A stretch of 64,000 bases of DNA from Corallococcus sp. NCRR. Lineage in GTDB: Bacteria > Myxococcota > Myxococcia > Myxococcales > Myxococcaceae. This document shows, in pieces, positions 51,804 through 62,080 of this stretch (positions are counted from its first letter, which is position 1; each line of letters opens with the position of its first letter). Below the pieces are notes generated by a model. That model saw only the letters and a list, made by a program, of their open reading frames with translations. It had not been told where the DNA came from and did no database searches. The stretch is taken from positions 2,542,001-2,606,000 of the forward strand of contig NZ_CP114039.1 of the NCBI RefSeq assembly GCF_026965535.1, written 5' to 3'. The translations under genes and the position numbers were made by a program.

Positions 51804-54800
51804 GTGTTCATCTCCGACTTCGCCATCAAGCGCCCCATCATCACCATCACGGCGATGGTGGCGCTCGTCGTGTTCGGCATCGTCGCGCTCATCAACCTGG
51901 AGACGGACGAGTTCCCGGACGTTCAGCAGCCGGTCATCAACGTCACCATCGCGTACCCGGGCGCATCACCAGACACGGTGGAGCGCGAGATTGTCGAGCC
52001 CATCGAGGACGCCATCTTCGCCATCTCCGGCGTGGACGGGAAGAAGACCACGTCCAGCGCCACGGACAGCCTGGCGAACTTCACGGTCTTCTTCGACTTC
52101 GAGAAGGACGTGCAGGAGGCGTCCCAGGACATCCGCGACGCCATCTCCAGCAAGCGCGCGGACCTGCCGCAGGAGATGGAGGAGCCCATCCTCACGCGCT
52201 TCGACCCGTCGGACCAACCCATCGTGTCGCTGGTGCTGACGTCGAACGCGCTGGACGTGCCCGCGCTGTCGCTCATCGCGGACCCGATGGTGGTGGGGGA
52301 TTTGCGCTCGGTGCCGGGCGTGGCGCAGGCCACGGTGGTGGGCGGCGTGGACCGGGAGATGACGGTGCAGGTGCGGCCCGCGGCGCTCCAGGCGGCGGGC
52401 CTGTCGGTGGCGCAGGTGGTGGCGGCGCTCCAGGCGCAGAACCTGGCGGCGCCGGTGGGCCGGCTCAATACCGAGCTTCAAGAGAAGACCATCCGGCTCA
52501 AGGGCCGCCTGGAGACGCCGGAGGACTTCGCGCAGGTGCCCATCGCGGAGCGCAACGGACGCACGCTGCGGCTGGGGGAAGTGGCGGACGTGTTCGCGGG
52601 CACCGAGGAGCCGCGCACCCTGTCGCTCTACAACGGCGCGCAGGCGGTGGGCATCGAGGTCATCAAGGCCAAGGGCTACAGCACCACGGAGGTCGCGGAC
52701 GGCGTGCGCGAGCGGGTGAAGACGCTCCAGCAGCGGCTGCCCGCCAACGCGAAGCTCGAAATCGTCCGCGACGCGGGCACGCGCGTGGAGAACTCCGTCA
52801 TCAACGTGCAGCAGGCGCTGATTGAAGGCGCGCTGCTCACGGTGCTGGTGGTGTTCCTGTTCCTCAACTCGTGGCGCTCCACGGTGATTACGGGCCTGGC
52901 GCTGCCCGTGTCCGTGCTGGCGTCGTTCGTGAGCGTGTGGGCCTTCGGCTTCACGCTCAACACGATGTCGCTGTTGGGCCTGACGCTGGCCATCGGAATC
53001 CTCATCGACGACGCCATCGTGGTGCGCGAGAACATCGTGCGGCACGTGGAGATGGGGAAGGACCACTACACGGCGGCGCGCGAGGGCACCAACGAGATTG
53101 GCCTCGCGGTGGCGGCGACGACGTTCTCCATCGTCGCGGTGTTCGTCCCGGTGGCGTTCATGTACGGCGTGGCCGGGCAGTGGTTCAAGCCGTTCGCGCT
53201 CACCATCGCGTGCTCGGTGCTGGTGTCGCTGTTCGTGAGCTTCTCGCTGGACCCCATGCTCAGCGCGTACTGGCCCGACCCGCAGGTGGAGAAGGGCGAG
53301 CGGCGCAACTTCATCTCGCGGGGGCTTGCGCGCTTCAACCACTGGTTCGACCGGCAGGCGGACCGCTACAAGGGCGTCATCGCGTGGGCGCTGGACCACC
53401 GGCTCGCGATGGTGCTGCTGGCGGTGGGCTCGCTGGTGGGCGCGGTGGCGCTGCAGGGCGTCTTCGGCGGCGCGGGCTTCGTGCCGGTGAGCGACCGCGC
53501 GGAGATTGAAATGCTGGTGGAGACGCCCGCGGGCTCCAGCCTGGACTACACGCGGCGCAAGGTGGAGGAGGTGTCCCGCCTCACGCGCCAGCACCCGGAG
53601 GTCGCGTATACGTACACGACCATCGGCGTGCCGCTGCCGCTGCGCTCGCCGGGCGTGGACCAGGCGCTGGTGTACGTGCGGCTCAAGCCGAAGACGGAGC
53701 GCAAGGCGAGCCAGGAGGTGCTGGGCAAGACGCTGCGTCAGGAGTTGCTCGCGGTGGGCGGCGCCAACGTGTCGGTGTTCACCAGCGGCTTTGGCGGGGC
53801 CATCAAGTCCATCCAGCTGGAGCTGCGCGGGCCGGAGTCCAAGGGGCTCAACCAACTGGCGCAGCAGGTGATGAAGGAGGTGAAGCAGGTGCCGGGCGCG
53901 GTGGACGTGGGGCTGTCCACGCGCGGTGAGAAGCCGGAGCTGGAGGTGGAGCTGAACCGCGGCGTCGCGGGCCAGCTCAACGTGACGGTGGGGCAGGTGG
54001 CGCAGTCCCTGCGGCCGGCCTTCGCGGGCCTCGACTCCGGCGACTGGGTGGACCCCATTGGCGAGACGCGTGACGTGATGGTGCGGCTGGCGCCCCAGTT
54101 CCGGGAGACGCCGTCCCAGCTGTCGCAGCTACCGCTGGTGGTGGGCACCAGCCCCACGGGCACGCCGGTGGTGGTGCCGCTGGGACAGGTGGCGACGGTG
54201 AAGCAGACGGTGGGCCCGGCGCAGATCGACCACCTGAACCGTGAGAAGGTCATCAACGTCCAGGCGAACGTGGCGGGGCGGTCGCTGTCGGAGGTGATGA
54301 ACGACGTCCAGACGCGGCTCAAGGCGGTGCAGGTGCCTCCGGGCTACGAGGTGTCCACGGGCGGCGAGTCCGCGGATCAGCAGGAGGTGTTCGGCCGGGT
54401 GTTCCTGGCGCTGGGCGTGGCGGTGATGTTGATGTACCTCATCCTCGTCATCCAGTTCGGCTCGTTCATCGACCCGCTGGCCATCCTGGTGTCGCTGCCA
54501 CTGTCGTTGATTGGCGTGGTGCTGGCGCTGGTGGTGACAGGGGACACGCTGAACATCATGAGCCTCATCGGCGTCATCCTGCTGATGGGCATCGTGGCGA
54601 AGAACGCCATCCTGCTCATCGACTTCGCCAAGTGGCAGCACGAGAAGGGCATGCCCTTGCGCGAGGCGTTGATTGAAGCGGGGCGCATCCGCTTGCGGCC
54701 CATCATCATGACGACCTTCGCGCTCATCGCGGGCATGGTGCCGGTGGCGCTGGGACACGGTGAGGGTGGCGACTTCCGGGCGCCGCTGGGCCGCGCGGTG

Positions 54801-54989
54801 ATTGGCGGCGTCATCACGTCCACGCTGCTCACGCTGCTGGTGATTCCGACGGTGTACGAAATCCTGACGGACGGCCGCACGTGGATGACGGGGAAGCTGC
54901 GCCGGGTGTTCAAGGCGCGCGGCCAGGCCCACGGGTCAGCGCACGGCGGCGGCGAGCCCCGGCCCCAGCCTCAGGCCCGGCAGGACTGA
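51804..54989 (+). CDS. RND efflux permease (AcrB/MdtB type)
   Basis: A 1061-residue inner-membrane pump with the full twelve-helix, two-porter-domain layout. The start is [22 protein letters not shown]4 carries the proton-relay pair in [14 protein letters not shown]; the second half repeats the helices ([18 protein letters not shown]). The length is standard for HAE-1 family pumps that export hydrophobic drugs. GTG start at 51804 with GGAG upstream. No TolC-like outer-membrane factor follows, so a channel encoded elsewhere must be shared. Confidence 0.95.
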   Translation: MFISDFAIKRPIITITAMVALVVFGIVALINLETDEFPDVQQPVINVTIAYPGASPDTVEREIVEPIEDAIFAISGVDGKKTTSSATDSLANFTVFFDFEKDVQEASQDIRDAISSKRADLPQEMEEPILTRFDPSDQPIVSLVLTSNALDVPALSLIADPMVVGDLRSVPGVAQATVVGGVDREMTVQVRPAALQAAGLSVAQVVAALQAQNLAAPVGRLNTELQEKTIRLKGRLETPEDFAQVPIAERNGRTLRLGEVADVFAGTEEPRTLSLYNGAQAVGIEVIKAKGYSTTEVADGVRERVKTLQQRLPANAKLEIVRDAGTRVENSVINVQQALIEGALLTVLVVFLFLNSWRSTVITGLALPVSVLASFVSVWAFGFTLNTMSLLGLTLAIGILIDDAIVVRENIVRHVEMGKDHYTAAREGTNEIGLAVAATTFSIVAVFVPVAFMYGVAGQWFKPFALTIACSVLVSLFVSFSLDPMLSAYWPDPQVEKGERRNFISRGLARFNHWFDRQADRYKGVIAWALDHRLAMVLLAVGSLVGAVALQGVFGGAGFVPVSDRAEIEMLVETPAGSSLDYTRRKVEEVSRLTRQHPEVAYTYTTIGVPLPLRSPGVDQALVYVRLKPKTERKASQEVLGKTLRQELLAVGGANVSVFTSGFGGAIKSIQLELRGPESKGLNQLAQQVMKEVKQVPGAVDVGLSTRGEKPELEVELNRGVAGQLNVTVGQVAQSLRPAFAGLDSGDWVDPIGETRDVMVRLAPQFRETPSQLSQLPLVVGTSPTGTPVVVPLGQVATVKQTVGPAQIDHLNREKVINVQANVAGRSLSEVMNDVQTRLKAVQVPPGYEVSTGGESADQQEVFGRVFLALGVAVMLMYLILVIQFGSFIDPLAILVSLPLSLIGVVLALVVTGDTLNIMSLIGVILLMGIVAKNAILLIDFAKWQHEKGMPLREALIEAGRIRLRPIIMTTFALIAGMVPVALGHGEGGDFRAPLGRAVIGGVITSTLLTLLVIPTVYEILTDGRTWMTGKLRRVFKARGQAHGSAHGGGEPRPQPQARQD

Positions 54990-55061
54990 CGCGGAGAAGA
55001 TGATCGCGTCACCCTCAAGGAACGGTTGGCGCATCGCGCGGGGGGCCATAGGGTCGGGAGT

Positions 55062-57023
55062 GTGGAGCTCTTGTCCCCGCTGCCCGATTCGCACCGCTCG
55101 CTCGTCACCGAAGCCCTGGAGGCACTGGGTGTCACCCGCTGGGTCCTGAGCATCCATGACCCCAGCTTCCCCGGCCTCCCCGGAGAGGACCTGGGGCGCG
55201 GCTCGCCCTACTCCGAGGGCGCCACGCGCTTCCTCGCCTTCGCTCGGGACCTGGGCTTCACCGGCATCCAGCTGGGGCCGCAGGGGCAGACCACCGCGTA
55301 CAACCCGTCGCCGTATGACGGCACGTTGTTCTCACGCAACACGCTGAACGTGGCGCTCGCGCCGCTCACGGATCCGCACGGCCCCTGGGGCGCGCTGCTG
55401 TCCGAGGACACCCTGGCGCGGCTCGTCTCCGAAGTGCCCGGGGATGGGGGGCCGGAGGTCCGGTACGCGTCGGCGTGCCGGGGGCAGGCGCTGGCGCTCC
55501 AGGAGGCGTGGGACACCTTCCGGCGCGAGCGGGACCGCGTGGACGCTCCCGCGTCCATCCTCGCGCTCATCCGCCGCTTCGCGGACTTCCGCCTGGAGCA
55601 GCGCGAATGGCTGGAGCGGGATGCGCTCTTCGACGTGCTCGCCGCCCGGCATCACACGCCGGATGACTGGCGCGGTTGGGCGGACTCGCTGGAGGGGCGC
55701 CTGTTCGCGCCGCGTGCCGGTGAGGTGGTGCAGGCGGAGGCGCGCATCCGGGAGTTGCTCATCTCCGAAGCCGACGCCGTGGAGCAGTACGCCTTCCGCC
55801 AGTTCCTCGTGCACGAGCAGCACGGGCTGCTGCGGGAGCGCGCGGGGGCGTGGGGGCTCAAGCTGTACGGGGACCTCCAGATTGGGTTCTCGCCCCGGGA
55901 CACGTGGGCGCGGCAGGGGCTGTTCCTCGGCGCGTACCTCATGGGGGCTCCGCCCAGCCGCACCAACCCGGAGGGCCAGCCGTGGAACTACCCGGTGCTG
56001 GATCCGGAGCAGTACGTTGCTCCGGATGGCTCGGGTCCCGGGCCGGTGCTGCGCTACCTGGACGCGCGGCTGGGCAAGATGCTCTCCGAGTATGACGGGC
56101 TGCGCATCGACCATCCGCACGGGCTCGTGTGCCCGTGGGTGTACCGCGCGGGCTCAGCGGATCCGCTGCGCGCGGTGCAGGGTGGGGCGCGCCTGTTCTC
56201 CTCGCCGGACCTGCCGGACCACCCGGAATTGGCGCGCTACTCCATCGTGGGACCGGAGCAGCTGAACCGCTCGGTGCCTCGCTACGCGGATGGATGGGTG
56301 ACGGGGCTCACGGAGGAGCAGGTGGCTCGGTACGCCATCCTCTTCGACTCCGTGGTGCGCACGGCGCGGGCGCACGGCCGGGCCCGCGAGGACGTGCTGT
56401 GCGAGGTGCTGAGCACGCTCCCGTACGAGCTGTCACGGGTGATGGCCCGAGACGGCCTGGGCCGCTTCCGCGTCACGCAGAAGGCGGACCTGAACAACCC
56501 GGCGGACGTGTACCGCAGCGAGAACGTGGCCCCCGAGGACTGGGTGATGGTGGGCAACCACGACACGAAGTCACTCTGGCGGCTGGTCTCCGAATGGCAG
56601 TGGAGGCACGCGCTGCGCACCCAGGCGGATTATCTCGCGGAGCGGCTGCATCCCGAAGCGGAGGGGCGTGAGGCCTTCGCGCGTGAGCTGGCACAGGACC
56701 CGGGGCTGCTCGCGCAGGCGAAGTTCGCGGACCTGTTTGCCAGCCGTGCGCGCAGCGTGATGGTGTTCTTCGCGGACCTGCTGGGCATGCCGGACACGTA
56801 CAACGCGCCGGGCTCCGTGGACGCGCGCAACTGGTCGCTGCGCATCCCAACGGACTGGGCCGAGCACTACCAGCAGCGGCTGCGCGTGGGGGCCGCGCTC
56901 AACCTGCCACAGGTGCTCGCCATGGCGCTGCGCGCGGGTGGAGCCGAAGCCCAGGCCCGTCACGCGGACCTGCTGACCCGGCTGGACGCCGCCGCTGCCG
57001 GGCTGCGAAGCGGCGCGCGGTAA
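55062..57023 (+). CDS. malQ: 4-alpha-glucanotransferase (GH77)
   Basis: A 653-residue amylomaltase that transfers alpha-1,4-glucan chains. GH77 features in order: GSPYSEGATRFLAF..., GLKLYGDLQIGFSPRDTW (about 264-282), nucleophile D349 in LRIDHPHGLV, acid/base Glu in VLCEVLSTLP, and the third carboxylate in VMVGNHDTKSLW (about 494-505). Several motif residues differ from classical MalQ (HPHG for HFRG), so it is a divergent member. GTG start at 55062 with GGGAG upstream. No other maltose gene is near. Palindromic repeats follow the stop codon. Confidence 0.85.
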   Translation: MELLSPLPDSHRSLVTEALEALGVTRWVLSIHDPSFPGLPGEDLGRGSPYSEGATRFLAFARDLGFTGIQLGPQGQTTAYNPSPYDGTLFSRNTLNVALAPLTDPHGPWGALLSEDTLARLVSEVPGDGGPEVRYASACRGQALALQEAWDTFRRERDRVDAPASILALIRRFADFRLEQREWLERDALFDVLAARHHTPDDWRGWADSLEGRLFAPRAGEVVQAEARIRELLISEADAVEQYAFRQFLVHEQHGLLRERAGAWGLKLYGDLQIGFSPRDTWARQGLFLGAYLMGAPPSRTNPEGQPWNYPVLDPEQYVAPDGSGPGPVLRYLDARLGKMLSEYDGLRIDHPHGLVCPWVYRAGSADPLRAVQGGARLFSSPDLPDHPELARYSIVGPEQLNRSVPRYADGWVTGLTEEQVARYAILFDSVVRTARAHGRAREDVLCEVLSTLPYELSRVMARDGLGRFRVTQKADLNNPADVYRSENVAPEDWVMVGNHDTKSLWRLVSEWQWRHALRTQADYLAERLHPEAEGREAFARELAQDPGLLAQAKFADLFASRARSVMVFFADLLGMPDTYNAPGSVDARNWSLRIPTDWAEHYQQRLRVGAALNLPQVLAMALRAGGAEAQARHADLLTRLDAAAAGLRSGAR

Positions 57024-57359
57024 GCTGCACCTTCCGCGCCAGGACATGCGGCGCTGCACGGCGGCGCGTGGGACGCTCCGGCGGAGGCGCAGCGCGAAAA
57101 CCTGTCCGACAGTCGGACCGGTCTTGAGCGCCCGGGGTTGGGAGGCTCCCGCTTCACCCGAGCCGTGGAAACCTGTCCGACAGTCGGACAGGTTTTGGAT
57201 GACCGTGGCCGGGGGCGCTCTCTCCATCGGGAGCACGCGACACACACTTGTCCGACAGCCGGACGCGCTTGGGAGAACTGGGGCTCGGCTACCCTCGGAT
57301 CCACGTGGCATGGACCTGTCCGACAGTCGGACAGGTTTTGGATGACCGTGGCCGGGGGC
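57024..57359. repeat. Array of four spaced palindromes, with an exact 46-bp duplication
   Basis: The 336 bases between two convergent genes carry four copies of a 21-bp palindrome with arms CCTGTCCGAC and GTCGGACAGG around one central A. Centres are at about 57111, 57182, 57257 and 57325, so the spacing is 71, 75 and 68 bp. Copies 2 and 4 are perfect and start an exact 46-bp repeat (57171-57216 and 57314-57359); copies 1 and 3 carry mismatches. Copies are flanked by A on the left and T on the right, so each could act as a bidirectional terminator hairpin. I see no gene here. Confidence 0.85.
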
Positions 57360-58475
57360 TCAGGTGATGCGCCGCATGTCGAAGCGTGATTGGAGCGTCC
57401 ACTGCCCAGCGGCGTCCTGTACCTCGCCGCGCCAGGTGAAGCGGTCCGCGCCGATGTCGGAGAAGCTCCAGCGGATGGGCTTCCCGTGGTGCTCACCCAG
57501 GAGCACGAGCCGGTCGCCATCACGTCCCCCGGACAGCCGGTTGATGGCGTCGCCTGTGGGGCTGATCCAGGTGATCTGCCACTTCCCTCCAGCCCGGTCG
57601 AAAGTTCGCACCGTGGTGCCGTAGCGCCTGTTCGCCCCGGGACCTGACTGCGCGGGGGCGCGCCTGGACGGCACGATGAACACGTCCTGCAGGGCCCGCC
57701 CCTCCAGCACCCAGTGGAACCACCACTCACCGTGGCTCTCGCGAACGCTCCCATCGGAGTCATGGTCCTGGATGGTCCCGGCCCAGCCTCCCACCAGCCA
57801 CCCGAAGGTGGCCGCCGCGTCGCCCAGCTCGCTCGAAGGACCCGGGCTCATCAGTGCCTCCACGAACGCCTGCGCCACGGACATGGGCGCGGCGGGCCCT
57901 TCCGCGAGCCTGCGCCAGATGCCGGCGTATTCGATGGGCAGCCCGTCCGTGTCCACGTCCAGTATCGCGTGGAAGCCGCTCTCCAGGCTCTCGTAGCGGT
58001 AGCGCGCCGGGCCCACGCATGTGTAGCCCTGTCGCGCGGGCACGACCTCCAGCGAAGGGAACCGCACCCAGGCCGCGCGGATCTCCGCGCTGGCGCCTTC
58101 TTCCAGCCGCAACCGGTTGATGGGCAGCGCGTTGGTGGAGGGGCTCAAGCCCAGGTCCACATCCGTGCAGCCCTCCAACTCCTCCGCGTCCCGGCCGTTC
58201 TTCCGCCAGTGTCCCTCCCCGTCATGCTCCAACGTGAGCGCGCGACGCTCGCCCCGCCACGACTGCGTCACGCTCACCCGGCGCGTGCGCCATGCATCGT
58301 CACAGACGATCGAATACTCCGCCCTCAGCGGTGCTCCCTGTTCCGCGACCAGGATCAGCCCGGACAGCTCCGTGCCATCCGGGCCACGCCGCACGTGTGC
58401 ATGCTCGAACCCCCGTTCATCCATCACGCGCCGCCAGATGATCTCGCGCGTGACTGCTGTTGCCTCCGTCGCCAT
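57360..58475 (-). CDS. Putative glycolipid-binding domain fused to DUF1579-like domain
   Basis: A 371-residue soluble protein in two parts. Residues about 10-195 match the putative glycolipid-binding family (COG3554): GPDGTELSGLILVAEQGAPL, YSIVCDDAWRTRRVSV, GCTDVDLGLSPSTNALPINR and VDTDGLPIEYAGIW. Residues about 225-371 resemble DUF1579-type barrels (FGWLVGGWAGTI, GEWWFHWVLEGRALQDVFIV). The two domains usually occur apart. No signal peptide is seen. It is divergent, by only 35 bases, from an AraC regulator that probably controls it. Confidence 0.7.
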   Translation of the reverse strand: MATEATAVTREIIWRRVMDERGFEHAHVRRGPDGTELSGLILVAEQGAPLRAEYSIVCDDAWRTRRVSVTQSWRGERRALTLEHDGEGHWRKNGRDAEELEGCTDVDLGLSPSTNALPINRLRLEEGASAEIRAAWVRFPSLEVVPARQGYTCVGPARYRYESLESGFHAILDVDTDGLPIEYAGIWRRLAEGPAAPMSVAQAFVEALMSPGPSSELGDAAATFGWLVGGWAGTIQDHDSDGSVRESHGEWWFHWVLEGRALQDVFIVPSRRAPAQSGPGANRRYGTTVRTFDRAGGKWQITWISPTGDAINRLSGGRDGDRLVLLGEHHGKPIRWSFSDIGADRFTWRGEVQDAAGQWTLQSRFDMRRIT

Positions 58476-58510
58476 GATTCGGTCACCCCGTTTGGATGTG
58501 CGGGGAGAGG

Positions 58511-59389
58511 ATGGAAGGACGGACCTTGGCCGACTTGGGGAAAGTGGACCTGACCACGGCTCGACGGCTTGCGTCCGGAGACGGCTGGCGCGTGAGCGAG
58601 ATCCTCTGCCGCTCCGGCCCCAGGGACCCCGTCTTCGAGGAACAGCACACCTGGGTGTCCGTCTCCGCCGTCCTGTCGGGGAGCTTCACCTACCGCTCCC
58701 GGAACGGCCGCGTGCTGCTCACGCCCGGCTCGCTGCTGCTCGGGGAACAGCACTCGTCCTTCTGCTGCGGCCACGAGCACGGCGTGGGCGACCGCTGCAT
58801 CGCCTTCCATTTCAAACCCGAGCTCATGGAAGAGGTGGCCCGGGACCTGTCCGGGGTGACGCGCACGGACTTCCCCTGGCACCGGCTGCCACCCCTCCAG
58901 CGGCTCGCACCGCTCATCGCGGACGTGCAGGCGCTGGCCGAGCATCCCGGCTCGCGCGGCGCGGAGGAGCTGGCGCTGCGGATGGCGGGCGCGGCGCTGA
59001 GCGGCATCCACGAGGGCTCCACCCGGCCCGTCACCGCCACCGAGGAGCGCCGCTTGGCGGACGCGCTCCGGTTGATGGAGACCCGGCTGGTGGAGCCCCT
59101 CTCCCTGGACGTGTTCGCGCAAGCGCTGGGCATGGGCCGTCACCACTTCCTGCGCACCTTCCGCAAGGTGGTGGGAGAGAGCCCCTACAGCTACATCCTG
59201 GGCCGCCGCCTGACACTCGCCGCCGAACGCCTGCGGACGGACGGTGAGCGCATCGCGGACATCGCCTATGCGTGTGGGTTTGGCGACCTGTCTGAGTTCG
59301 TCCGCCGCTTCCGTGCCCGCTTCGGCATCACGCCGTCCGCGTACCGGGCCCGCGCTCGACCCGGGTCGACCGGGACAGAGCGGGTCTAA
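58511..59389 (+). CDS. AraC-family transcriptional regulator
   Basis: A 292-residue regulator: cupin-like N-terminal sensing domain (about 20-140, SVSAVLSGSFTYRSRNGRVL) and a two-HTH C-terminal domain (about 180-280) with FAQALGMGRHHFLRTFRKVV and IADIAYACGFGDLSEFVRRF then GITPSAYRA. The pattern is complete. The 35-base gap to the divergent glycolipid-binding gene suggests it regulates that gene and itself. The start is unsure: ATG 58511 has GGGGAGAGG directly adjacent, and ATG 58496 is also in frame. Confidence 0.88.
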   Translation: MEGRTLADLGKVDLTTARRLASGDGWRVSEILCRSGPRDPVFEEQHTWVSVSAVLSGSFTYRSRNGRVLLTPGSLLLGEQHSSFCCGHEHGVGDRCIAFHFKPELMEEVARDLSGVTRTDFPWHRLPPLQRLAPLIADVQALAEHPGSRGAEELALRMAGAALSGIHEGSTRPVTATEERRLADALRLMETRLVEPLSLDVFAQALGMGRHHFLRTFRKVVGESPYSYILGRRLTLAAERLRTDGERIADIAYACGFGDLSEFVRRFRARFGITPSAYRARARPGSTGTERV

Positions 59390-59465
59390 CCAGTCTCCTT
59401 GGAAATCCCTGTTCTCGATGCTATCGGGTCTGCGCAATTCTTGATCTGGGTGAGGCAGGGACCGC

Positions 59466-59873
59466 GTGGCGAATCATCGTGAGTGGGAGTTCGGAGCGCA
59501 TCGCGCGTACTTCGAAGAGCCGGACCTGTTGGTGATGAAGTTCAACGGGCCTTCGAAGCTGGAGGACTCGAAGAAGGTGCTGGAGATCTGCCAGGAGGTG
59601 TCGAAGAAGGGACCGGTGTTCGTCATCTCCGACGTGTCGAACTCCAGCATCGACAAGGACTCGCGAGAGCTGCTGGTGGCGCAGGCGAAGGCCGAGTGGT
59701 TCCGCGGCCACGTCTACCTGGGCACGGGCCCGCTCCAGCGCGCGGGCGCCAAGGCGCTGATGCTCGCGCTCTACTTCACCGGCAAGTGGACGGTGGACGT
59801 GGACTTCGCGGACTCGGAGAAGGACGCGCGCGACCTCATCGCGAAGAAGCGCCTCCAGCCTCCCAAGAAGTAG
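59466..59873 (+). CDS. STAS/SpoIIAA-like protein
   Basis: A 135-residue protein with the SpoIIAA-like fold: FEEPDLLVMKFNGPSKLEDS, then FVISDVSNSSIDKDSREL, then AGAKALMLALYF. Such proteins bind lipids or act as anti-anti-sigma-like switches; here S56 or S57 in VSNSS might be the phospho-site. Membership is by pattern only. GTG start at 59466 with AGGGA upstream. It converges on the AMIN-like gene, with 16 bases between the stops. Confidence 0.55.
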   Translation: MANHREWEFGAHRAYFEEPDLLVMKFNGPSKLEDSKKVLEICQEVSKKGPVFVISDVSNSSIDKDSRELLVAQAKAEWFRGHVYLGTGPLQRAGAKALMLALYFTGKWTVDVDFADSEKDARDLIAKKRLQPPKK

Positions 59874-59889
59874 CCGTCTCCCGCGCGCC

Positions 59890-60555
59890 TCAGTGCTGCA
59901 CGTCCAGCACGAGGCGCGTGGGGTTCGTCAGCTCCAGCACGCGGAACGGGACGCGGCGCGTGGTGCCCAGCACCCACGTCACCTCGCCCTCGAAGTCGCA
60001 CACGCGCTCCAGTCCCAGCAGGGACGGCAGCGCGGGCTTGAGCGAGCGCTGCGCCACCGTGGCCTGCCCCTGGTCGTCGTGCGCGCGCGCCAGCGTGAAG
60101 CGCACCTCCAGCATGGCCTCTCCCGGCGTCTTCACGTCGTCGCCGGAGCCGCACTGCTGCGCTGACTTCACGTACCCCACCTGGTAGCCCGGCAGGCGCG
60201 GCCCGTCGAACTCGAACACCGTGCGGTCGTAGTCCGCGTGCGTCCCCGTGCGCACCGAGCGCAGCGTGATGGCGGGCGGCTCGCCGCGAGGCTTCTGGAG
60301 CGTCGCCGTGGTCCACGCCGCGCCCTCGGCGTCCGACGCCGCCGTGGGCGCTGGCCTGCCCGCGTCCTCCTTCACATCCAGCACCTGGTGCACCACCGGG
60401 GCGGTGGCGGCCGGGCCCTCGCGCGGCACGGTCCGGGCGGGCGGGGGCACGGCCGGCACGTCCATGGGGACGGTCTGGGGCTCCTGCTTCTGGCAGCCCT
60501 GGCCCAGCAGTCCCAACACCACTCCCACCGCGTACAGCCCCTGTCGCAGGCGCAT
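59890..60555 (-). CDS. AMIN-like domain lipoprotein
   Basis: A 221-residue lipoprotein: lipobox LGQGC, then a Pro/Ala-rich spacer. A beta-sandwich like the AMIN domain follows (ITLRSVRTGTHADYDRTVFE, LPGYQVGYV, MLEVRFTLARA, ending LELTNPTRLVLDVQH). AMIN domains bind peptidoglycan or outer-membrane secretins. The start at 60555 has GGGAGGA upstream; the frame open to 60627 lacks one. It is divergent from the aminotransferase gene. Confidence 0.78.
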   Translation of the reverse strand: MRLRQGLYAVGVVLGLLGQGCQKQEPQTVPMDVPAVPPPARTVPREGPAATAPVVHQVLDVKEDAGRPAPTAASDAEGAAWTTATLQKPRGEPPAITLRSVRTGTHADYDRTVFEFDGPRLPGYQVGYVKSAQQCGSGDDVKTPGEAMLEVRFTLARAHDDQGQATVAQRSLKPALPSLLGLERVCDFEGEVTWVLGTTRRVPFRVLELTNPTRLVLDVQH

Positions 60556-60716
60556 CCGGTTCCTCCCATCAAACCCCGTCAGCCGGGGACTTCCCGAGTC
60601 CTCGCACACCACGTGCCCCAGGACCATGGAAGATGCGCCTTCCCGGCGCCGTTGCGTATAGCGTCCGCCGGGCCGCGTCCCCCCGGCCCCCTTCGTGCAC
60701 TGGAGAGATCCGCATC

Positions 60717-62012
60717 ATGGCCATTGACCTGACCTCCCTCCCGCGTCCCTCTCCCGATGACACCACCGTGAGCACCATGGTGCGTGGACTCGTGGGCAGC
60801 GAAATCCTCCGCATCGCGGCGGAGATTCGCGAGCTCGTGGCCAAGGGCAACAAGGTGTGCAACCTCACCGTGGGGGACTTCAACCCGAAGGAGTTCCCCA
60901 TCCCGGACGGCCTGCGCGACCAGATTGGGGCCGCGCTCCAGGGCGGTGAGACGAACTACCCGCCGTCCGACGGCGTGCTGGACCTGCGCCAGGCCGTGCA
61001 GCGCTTCTACGAGCGCTCCCTGGGGCTGAAGTACCCGCTGGAGGGCATCACCATCGCGGGCGGGGCGCGCCCCGTCATCTACGCCATCTTCCGCGCGGTG
61101 CTCGACCCGGGGGACGTCGTCGTCTACCCGGTGCCGTCATGGAACAACAACCACTACGCCCACATGCTGGGCGCGAAGAGCGTGGTGGTGACCACGGAGG
61201 CGTCCGCGGGCTTCATGCCCACGCTGGCGCAGCTGGAGCCGCACCTGTCCTCCGCGCGCCTGCTGTGCCTGTGCAGCCCGCTCAACCCCACCGGCACGAT
61301 GATCGACCCGGAGGCGCTGCGCGCCATCTGCCAGCGCATCGTCGAGGAGAACCGCGCGCGCGAGGGCCGCGGCCAGAAGCCGCTCATCCTGATGTACGAC
61401 CACATCTACTGGGTGCTGAACTTCGGCAAGAAGCACGTCACGCCCGTGGAGCTGGTGCCGGAGATGGCGCCGTACACCGTGTTCGTGGACGGCATCAGCA
61501 AGGCCTTCGCCGCCACCGGCGTGCGCGTGGGCTGGGGCGTGGGCGCGCCCACCCTCATCGCCCGCATGCGGGACGTGCTGGGCCACGTGGGCGCCTGGGC
61601 CCCCAAGGCCGAACAGCTCGCCACCGCGCGCTACCTGGACGACGTCCCCGCCACCGAGGCCTTCCTGACGGCGATGCGCCAGCGCGTCGACCAGCGCCTG
61701 GAGGCCCTCTACAAGGGCTTCCAGCGCATGAAGGACGCGGGCCTGCCGGTGGAGGCCATCGCGCCGCAGGGCGCCATCTACCTCACCGTGCGCTTCAACG
61801 TGGTGGGCAGGGATGGCCTCACCACCAACGACGCCATCCGCAAGCGCCTGCTGGAGAAGGCCCGCTTCGCCGTGGTGCCCTTCCAGGCGTTCGGCCTGGC
61901 CGAGGACACCGGCTGGTTCCGCCTCTCCGTGGGCGCCACCTCCGTCGCCGAAATCGAGGAGGCGCTGCCCCGCGTGGAGGCCACCGTGCGTGAAATCCTC
62001 GCGGCCCGGTAG
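60717..62012 (+). CDS. PLP-dependent aminotransferase (class I/II)
   Basis: A 431-residue fold-type-I aminotransferase. Phosphate/cofactor-binding residues are visible: AGGARPVIYAIFRA, VPSWNNNHYAHM, CSPLNPTGTMI and YDHIYW. The PLP lysine is K262 in VDGISKAFAATG, followed by RVGW. The substrate is probably an aspartate-like or aromatic amino acid but is not fixed by the motifs. GGAGAG lies about nine bases before ATG 60717. A stem-loop follows at 62028-62057. Confidence 0.92.
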   Translation: MAIDLTSLPRPSPDDTTVSTMVRGLVGSEILRIAAEIRELVAKGNKVCNLTVGDFNPKEFPIPDGLRDQIGAALQGGETNYPPSDGVLDLRQAVQRFYERSLGLKYPLEGITIAGGARPVIYAIFRAVLDPGDVVVYPVPSWNNNHYAHMLGAKSVVVTTEASAGFMPTLAQLEPHLSSARLLCLCSPLNPTGTMIDPEALRAICQRIVEENRAREGRGQKPLILMYDHIYWVLNFGKKHVTPVELVPEMAPYTVFVDGISKAFAATGVRVGWGVGAPTLIARMRDVLGHVGAWAPKAEQLATARYLDDVPATEAFLTAMRQRVDQRLEALYKGFQRMKDAGLPVEAIAPQGAIYLTVRFNVVGRDGLTTNDAIRKRLLEKARFAVVPFQAFGLAEDTGWFRLSVGATSVAEIEEALPRVEATVREILAAR

Positions 62013-62027
62013 CCACTTTCCTCCACA

Positions 62028-62057
62028 GGCTGGCAGGCAGGGAATAGCCTGCCAGCC
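62028..62057 (+). terminator. Stem-loop between aminotransferase and transporter genes
   Basis: A perfect 11-bp stem GGCTGGCAGGC (62028-62038) / GCCTGCCAGCC (62047-62057), loop of eight bases. There is no T run after it, so it may be a weak terminator or an attenuator in the 68-base gap before the next start codon. Confidence 0.6.
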
Positions 62058-62080
62058 GTGGCGTTGAGGGCGCCGCCAAC

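Noticed and set aside
57098-57359. CRISPR array
   Set aside because: Only four copies, two of them degenerate, spacers of uneven length, palindromic units with an exact duplication reaching into the spacer, and no cas genes.
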